From assembly GCA_963838035.1 (NCBI GenBank), contig CAWIPM010000001.1:62001-126000 (forward strand): 64,000 nt of DNA. Direction: 5' to 3'. The DNA comes from CAVVNN01 sp963838035 (GTDB taxonomy: Bacteria; Actinomycetota; Thermoleophilia; Solirubrobacterales; 70-9). The notes beneath the pieces were generated by a model, which saw nothing but the letters and a program-made list of their open reading frames with translations, was not told the origin of the DNA and did not search any database. Made by a program: the position numbers and the translations under genes. Below are positions 59,438 through 64,000 of the stretch, one piece after another (the first letter of the stretch is position 1; every line of letters begins with the position of its first letter).

Positions 59438-61347
59438 TCCTTGCGCTTCATCAGCGTGATCGCCATGGACTGCGCGCGCGGATCGCCGCTCGCCGGCACG
59501 AGCAAGACGCTGATCTCAACCTTGGCTCTGCCGGTCTTCCTTAGCTTCCGCTTTTTCCTGCCCGTTGGGACCACCTCGACAGTTGCGCTGTCCACACCGT
59601 CGGCCGCTGCGGAGGCGTTCCGAACGCCCTCACCTGTCAGCAGGAGGCGCCCGACCACGCCCTCGACGTAGATGCGGACCGTCGCCGTGCCCTTCTTCAT
59701 GTCGAGCGTGACCTGGTCGAAAGCGAAGGTGTCGAGGGGGTCTGCCTCAGCGCGCGTGGCTTCGTTGCCGGCCTGCTCGAGGTCGGAGAGCTGGCGACGG
59801 AGCCGGTCGAGCTCTCCGCCCAGGCGCTCGCGCCCGTCGTTTGCATCGGAGAGTTGGCTGCGGAGCTGCTCCAGCTCCTCGCGGTTGATCTCCTCGCGCT
59901 CGCTCTCGTCGGTGGCCTCGGAGAGCTGATGACGGAGCTGCTCAAGCTCCTGGTTTAGGCGCTCGCGCTCGCCGGTGGTCTCGGAGAGCTGGCTGCGGAG
60001 CTGCTCCAGCTCCTCGCGGTTGATCTCCTCGCGCTCGCTCTCGTCGGTGGCCTCGGAGAGCTGATGACGGAGCTGGTCTAGCTCCTGGCGCAGGCGCTCG
60101 CGCTCGCCGGTGGTCTCGGAGAGCTGGCGACGTAGCTGCTCCAGCTCCTCGCGGTTGATCTCCTCGCGCTCGCGCTCGTCGGTGGCCTCGGAGAGCTGAT
60201 GACGGAGCTGGTCTAGCTCCTGGCGCAGGCGCTCGCGCTCGCCGGTGGTCTCGGAGAGCTGGCGACGTAGCTGCTCGAGCTCCTCGCGGTTGATCTCCTC
60301 GCGCTCGCTCTCGTCGGTGGCCTCGGAGAGCTGATGACGGAGCTGGTCTAGCTCCTGGCGCAGGCGCTCGCGCTCGCCGGTGGTCTCGGAGAGCTGGCGA
60401 CGTAGCTGCTCCAGCTCCTCGCGGTTGATCTCCTCGCGCTCGCGCTCGCCGGTGGTCTCGGAGAGCTGGCGACGTAGCTGCTCCAGCTCCTCGCGGTTGA
60501 TCTCCTCGCGCTCGCTCTCGTCGGTGGCCTCGGAGAGCTGGCGACGGACCTGCTCAAGCTCCTGGTTTAGGCGCTCGCGCTCGCCGTTGCCCTCGTCCAC
60601 TTGGCCGCGGGCCTGCTCGAGCTCCTGGCCCAGGCGCTCGCTCTCGTCGGTGGCGTCGGAGAGCTGGCTGCGGAGCTGCTTGAGCTCCTGGCGCAGGCGC
60701 TCGCACTTGCCGTCCTCTTCTCGCACGGCGATCTCGGCTTCGTTTCCAGCTGAGTCGCCGTTTGTGTCTGCAGTTCGAACCTCGTCCAGTTCCGCGATTG
60801 GATCCGCCTGGACGTAGGGCGAGGGCTCGGGCGGCTCTGGCAGATCCTCGATCAGCTCCTGGATCCGCTCGGGGTTTGCGATCGCCAGGCGGACCTCGGT
60901 CTTTGCCATCACTTCGATGTCGCTGATGCCGAGGAAGTCGCTTGGGTCTGCGACGGCGACAACCAGCGCTCCGTCGGGAGCAAAGGCAATTGGCAGCGCG
61001 TTGTAGCGCATCGCCGCGGACCGGCTGATCAGGGTCGCAGCCGCCGAATCCACATCGAAGCTGTCGAGGTCGACGTGCTCCAGGCCGCTGCGCTCGGCGA
61101 TCGCGATCGACATCTGCTCGTCGCTGAGGACACCGCTGTCGAGCAGGAAGCGGCCAATGGGCTTTCCGGTGGACGCGGCCGCCGGAACCGCATCTTCGAC
61201 GACCTTGCGGTCGGCGAGGCCGAGCTCGATGATGATGTCCGAGAGGAAGGCGCCCTGGCGACCTGGCGACGACGGCGGCGTGATTCCGCTCACGTTTGCG
61301 TCGAACGCCACGCCGCTGGCCTGGCTGTCCCGTACGGTGCTTCTCAT
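59431..61347 (-). CDS. MshEN-like domain / long coiled coil / beta-rich C-terminus protein
   Basis: A 638-residue protein with no clear family. Residues about 25-180 match the PilB N-terminal domain (GAFLSDIIIELGLADRKVVE, FLLDSGVLSDEQMSIAIAER, then an ALPIAFAPDGALVVAVADP strand pair). From about 215 to 525 is a charged coiled coil built of 45-residue units (QLRRQLSETTGERERLRQEL, DESEREEINREELE). Residues about 535-638 are a beta-rich module (GTATVRIYVEGVVGRLLLTG, KVEISVLLVPASGDPR) like the tail of the secreted protein at 6702. There is no ATPase, signal peptide or membrane helix. Confidence 0.8.
   Translation of the reverse strand: MRSTVRDSQASGVAFDANVSGITPPSSPGRQGAFLSDIIIELGLADRKVVEDAVPAAASTGKPIGRFLLDSGVLSDEQMSIAIAERSGLEHVDLDSFDVDSAAATLISRSAAMRYNALPIAFAPDGALVVAVADPSDFLGISDIEVMAKTEVRLAIANPERIQELIEDLPEPPEPSPYVQADPIAELDEVRTADTNGDSAGNEAEIAVREEDGKCERLRQELKQLRSQLSDATDESERLGQELEQARGQVDEGNGERERLNQELEQVRRQLSEATDESEREEINREELEQLRRQLSETTGEREREEINREELEQLRRQLSETTGERERLRQELDQLRHQLSEATDESEREEINREELEQLRRQLSETTGERERLRQELDQLRHQLSEATDEREREEINREELEQLRRQLSETTGERERLRQELDQLRHQLSEATDESEREEINREELEQLRSQLSETTGERERLNQELEQLRHQLSEATDESEREEINREELEQLRSQLSDANDGRERLGGELDRLRRQLSDLEQAGNEATRAEADPLDTFAFDQVTLDMKKGTATVRIYVEGVVGRLLLTGEGVRNASAAADGVDSATVEVVPTGRKKRKLRKTGRAKVEISVLLVPASGDPRAQSMAITLMKRKDQ
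59881..60560 (-). repeat. 135-bp tandem repeats encoding a coiled coil
   Basis: The string GCGGTTGATC recurs at 59881, 60016, 60151, 60286 and 60421, exactly 135 bp apart, and again at 60493 (72 bp). The unit encodes 45 residues on the minus strand. Copies are nearly identical in DNA, so they arose recently or are kept alike by recombination. Confidence 0.88.
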
Positions 61348-62354
61348 CCCGCGGCCTCCTGAGCCGGATGCTGCGCTGCGAGCACCCCGGCGGCTGCTTC
61401 GCCGACCTTGAGCAGATCCTCGGGAGGGGGCGCAGCCACCAACGATTGGATGCTGTGGGAGATCTCGACCTTGGGGTGTCCTTGCTGGGTCACGCGTCCA
61501 AGCGCGGATTCAAATCGCTCGACGAAGGCAGACGCCTCGTCGACCCGACACCCGACGAGCACGGCGGCGACCGTCATCGGCCCCACTCGGCCAACGTGAT
61601 CGGTAACCCGGGCGCTCGCGGTCAGGACGTCGGCCGCAACTTTCAGGGCAACGTTCTTCATCGCCTCGTGGTTTGGATCGCCCCCCACGTCGACCTCCAC
61701 CGAGCAGGCGACGAGGACCGACTCGACGGTGCCTCGCGCCACCAGGCGCCACTCGCGGTCAAGCACTTCAAGAAAGCCGTCGCGGTTGGCAAGGCCGGTG
61801 TCGGCGTCGGTGCTCGGACCGTGACTGAGGCGCGCACGAAGCCGGCGCAGTTCGGCGCGGCGCTGCACGCTCTCCCACTCGTGGCTGAGGAGCACCGCTG
61901 CAATCCCCAGCAGGGCTGCGTGCTCTGACCGATAGGCGCGGGCACTGGAGTCCAGGGCGCAAAGAGCGCCGACGATGATCCCGTCGCTCGTTTCGAGGGG
62001 CAGGGTCAACGAGGTCCGTGCGCCCAACGATCCAAGGAACTCCACGTCGAGCCCCGCGTCCACGGGTAGAACCGCTCCCCGGTGCAGGCCCTCCACGGCG
62101 GCACCCCGGATGTCCATCACCCGGCAAACCTGCTCGTCGGGCTCCAAGCGGCCCAATAGAACTGTGCCGGGAATGACGTCGGCGAGTGCGCTCAGCACCA
62201 CCTCGGCCGCTTCTGAGAAGTTCTGGAACCGGCGACGGGCCAGGCGTGTCAGCGTGTTCGCGTCACTGGATGCCACCTTCTGGATATCGGACCGACAGCC
62301 GAAATCCTGAACCCGTGATCCTCGCCTTGCCGCAACTTCCTCGCCGGCCGTCAA
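61344..62354 (-). CDS. GAF domain plus degenerate GGDEF-like domain protein
   Basis: A 336-residue protein. Residues about 35-165 resemble a GAF sensor (SEAAEVVLSALADVIPGTVL, TSLTLPLETSDGIIVGALCALD). From about 178 the protein has DTGLANRDGFLEVLDREWRL, the first block of a diguanylate cyclase, but the GG(D/E)EF site is replaced by VGPMTVAAVLVG. Catalysis is therefore unlikely, and a sensory or binding role is inferred. TTG 62354 is used; GTG 62276 is possible. Its stop overlaps the start of the coiled-coil gene (ATGA), so the two are coupled. Confidence 0.78.
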   Translation of the reverse strand: MTAGEEVAARRGSRVQDFGCRSDIQKVASSDANTLTRLARRRFQNFSEAAEVVLSALADVIPGTVLLGRLEPDEQVCRVMDIRGAAVEGLHRGAVLPVDAGLDVEFLGSLGARTSLTLPLETSDGIIVGALCALDSSARAYRSEHAALLGIAAVLLSHEWESVQRRAELRRLRARLSHGPSTDADTGLANRDGFLEVLDREWRLVARGTVESVLVACSVEVDVGGDPNHEAMKNVALKVAADVLTASARVTDHVGRVGPMTVAAVLVGCRVDEASAFVERFESALGRVTQQGHPKVEISHSIQSLVAAPPPEDLLKVGEAAAGVLAAQHPAQEAAG

Positions 62355-62393
62355 GGAAGACCACGCCTTGGTCGATTCCTCGCTTGAGAACGG

Positions 62394-63398
62394 ATGAGCG
62401 ATGCGCAGTCAAAGCCGGTCGTCCCGCGGCTCGACGAGCCCGGCTCGATCCCTGCCCTCGCCGGCGAGCACGCGGATCTCCTCAAAGCCCTCCACCCATC
62501 GCGCAGAGAGCAGCGCTATATCGCCCTGCGCGCCAAACTCTTCCTCGTCGTCTCGATCGCCCTCGCCTGGGCGAGCTTCTCTCTCTGGCTGTCCATCCCC
62601 TGGATCGACGCTCTGGGCAGCTCGATCACGATGCCCGGCGCGATGGCGGTGATTTTCGGAATCGCGATCATCCCCGGCTACCTCAATGCCAATCTGATCG
62701 CCTCTCTTCTGATCGATCGCCCACCGCCGCTGCGCTTCGATCTCGACTTCCCGGTCGCTCACCGTCGTCATCGCCTGCTTCAACGAGGAGGAGACGATCG
62801 AGGAGACGCTCGACTACGTCGCCAAGCAGGAGTATCCGGGCGAGCTGCAGATCCTGGTTGCTGACGACGGCTCGACAGATCGCACCGCCCAGCTGGCTCG
62901 CCAGCGCGCGACCACGGACCCCCGCATCTCCGTCGTCACCTTGGCCCACGGCGGCAAGGCGCGGGTCCTGACGGCGCACTGAAGAGGGTGCGGACTCCGC
63001 TGGTCGCGACGGTCGACGCAGACACGCTGCTGATGCCGTCCTCGCTGGAGCGGATCGTCGCAAGACTGCTGATCTCCCTTCCCGACACGGTCGCGGTCGC
63101 CGGCGCGGTCTTCGTCCGCAACTCCCGCCGCAACTTCATCACCCGCGCACAGGAGTGGGACTACTTTCTCGGGATCGCCTCGGTCAAGCGCCAGCAGGGC
63201 CTGTTCCAGGGACGATGGTCGCGCGGCTCGATCGCCGAGAAGGTCATCGATGCCCTCCCGGCGCAGCCGGTAATCGACGTGAAGAAGGCGGCCGAGCTTG
63301 CCGCAGACTCGATAGTCGCGAAAAGATCCGCTGCGCAGCGATCATCGTCATGGGACAACGAAGGCGTCCAAATGGACTCCTTTTTGCCGTCCTTTTGA
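62394..63398 (+). pseudogene. Broken GT2 glycosyltransferase fused to a Fic-like C-terminal remnant
   Basis: The first frame (from ATG 62394) gives a membrane N-terminus (LFLVVSIALAWASFSLWLSI, AVIFGIAIIPGYLNANLIAS). A shift near 62755 is needed to reach LTVVIACFNEEETIEETLDY and ILVADDGSTDRTAQLA. A second shift near 62976 reaches RTPLVATVDADTLLMPSSLE and EWDYFLGIASVKRQQGLFQG. At about 63215 the GT2 homology stops, replaced by KVIDALPAQPVIDVKKAAEL, which matches the Fic-protein tail at 59235-59290. The catalytic QxxRW half is missing, so the product would be inactive. It was probably a PgaC-like polysaccharide synthase. Confidence 0.75.
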
Positions 63399-63458
63399 TA
63401 GCGCAGCAGCCTTGGAATCCAAAGGTGTTGAGCTGCGCTCTAGCAAAATCTGCGACTC

Positions 63459-63477
63459 TATAACAAATTTTGTTATA
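63459..63477. promoter_or_regulatory. Perfect 19-bp AT-rich palindrome
   Basis: TATAACAAA-T-TTTGTTATA is perfectly symmetric and lies in the most AT-rich stretch of the window, 12 bp before the ATPase ATG 63489 (54 bp before the alternative 63531). It is very likely an operator for a repressor not in the window, or for the ATPase product. Confidence 0.6.
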
Positions 63478-63488
63478 TTACTGTATAC

Positions 63489-64000
63489 ATGATTAGAGCA
63501 GTTGAGACTCGGAATCCCTATACACCCGACATGGGAGCTCGCCCGCCCTTCCTTTCGGGACGCGATTCGGAGCTCGCGTACTTCGAGGAGATGCTTGCCC
63601 AGTTCGGCGCCGGAGGAACCCAAAAGCATTTGATCCTCACCGGTCTTCGCGGTGTGGGGAAGACGGTTCTCCTGAACGAGTTCGAGGCGAAATGCGATGC
63701 CGCCGGTTGGCCGGGGGAGGCCCGTGAGCTTGCGGAGGGCTCCCGCATCGCTCACGTGATAGCCAAGGTGGCGCGGAAGGCCCTGATGGAGATGAGCGCC
63801 ACGAAGCGGGCTGGAGACGCGGTGCGCCGCGGGCTCGGCGCTCTCAAAGCATTCACGTTGACACTCGGCGACATCGCTTTCAAGTTCGATGTCGACGCAC
63901 TGGAGGGCGTTGCCGATTCGGGTGACCTCGCCGAGGACATGCGCGATCTCCTGGTAGAGGTCGGTGCGGCCGCCCAGGCCCATGGCGCCGGGTTCGCGCT
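63489..64000 (+). CDS. AAA-type ATP-binding protein (partial, runs off right edge)
   Basis: At least 170 residues. ATG 63489 gives MIRAVETRNPYTPDMGARPP; ATG 63531 is an alternative, with TATACA 6 nt upstream. The protein has FLSGRDSELAYFEEMLAQFG and Walker A LILTGLRGVGKTVLLNEFE, as in the archaeal ATPase_2/Orc1-like group often found on accessory DNA. The segment is cut before Walker B. Low local GC before the gene supports recent acquisition. The partner and function are unknown. Confidence 0.82.
   Translation, partial: MIRAVETRNPYTPDMGARPPFLSGRDSELAYFEEMLAQFGAGGTQKHLILTGLRGVGKTVLLNEFEAKCDAAGWPGEARELAEGSRIAHVIAKVARKALMEMSATKRAGDAVRRGLGALKAFTLTLGDIAFKFDVDALEGVADSGDLAEDMRDLLVEVGAAAQAHGAGFA

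Noticed and set aside
59881..60560. Regular repeats resembling a CRISPR array
   Set aside because: The unit is 135 bp, has no unique spacers and encodes a continuous coiled coil.
61344..62354. Active diguanylate cyclase
   Set aside because: The GGDEF signature is absent, so enzymatic c-di-GMP synthesis is not claimed.

Overview
The window comes from a high-GC actinobacterium, most likely class Thermoleophilia (Solirubrobacterales-like). This is inferred from the roughly 70% GC sequence, the frequent GTG/TTG starts, two F420-type luciferase-like oxidoreductases, an EgtB/EgtD pair, a fused PntAb-PntB transhydrogenase, and a beta-rich C-terminal module of the kind seen on secreted proteins of that order. 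No rRNA or ribosomal protein is present to fix the taxonomy. Many start codons have no Shine-Dalgarno sequence but carry a TANNNT hexamer 6-9 nt upstream, which suggests widespread leaderless transcription.

Layout. 0-9 kb: a TetR regulator divergent from an alpha/beta hydrolase, small conserved proteins, a branched-chain-type substrate-binding lipoprotein with a short operon (DHFR-like, SRPBCC, flavodoxin-like), and two secreted proteins, one with a PKD domain. 8-17 kb: a 5'-3' exonuclease, an ABC exporter, a glyoxalase-like protein, a SpoU methyltransferase, small membrane proteins, a PcsB-like NlpC/P60 hydrolase, a desaturase and UppP. 17-31 kb: acetyl-CoA synthetase, MarR/MFS with a palindromic operator, a metal permease with a CsoR-like operator, a purine/thioadenosine salvage pair, HD, metallo-beta-lactamase-fold and PAS proteins, PhoD and a DrrA-type ABC exporter. 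31-44 kb: PlsC, DUF5679, a fatty-acid block (thiolase, crotonase, thioesterase), a P-type ATPase, an F420-type oxidoreductase, the transhydrogenase and ergothioneine genes.

44.7-46.1 kb holds an IS110-family element. 46-51 kb holds core genes (second F420-type oxidoreductase, GlpX, YihY, main sigma factor, PilT-like), three of which carry single-base frameshifts that look like sequence errors. 50.4-58.1 kb is a type IV pilus block: a PilT-like ATPase, a prepilin-like SGN-repeat protein, an anchored protein, PilB, PilT and PilC.

After pilC the sequence becomes accessory. It has an autoinhibited Fic protein behind tandem palindromes, then an opposite-strand operon of an unusual protein (PilB-like N-terminal domain, long 45-residue-repeat coiled coil, beta-rich C-terminus) with a GAF/degenerate GGDEF protein. 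A broken glycosyltransferase follows, fused to a Fic-like C-terminal remnant, and last an AT-rich palindrome in front of a partial AAA-type ATPase. The best candidate for an undescribed system is the pair at 59.4-62.4 kb next to the pilus motor genes. No stretch over 300 bases lacks a gene or a described element.
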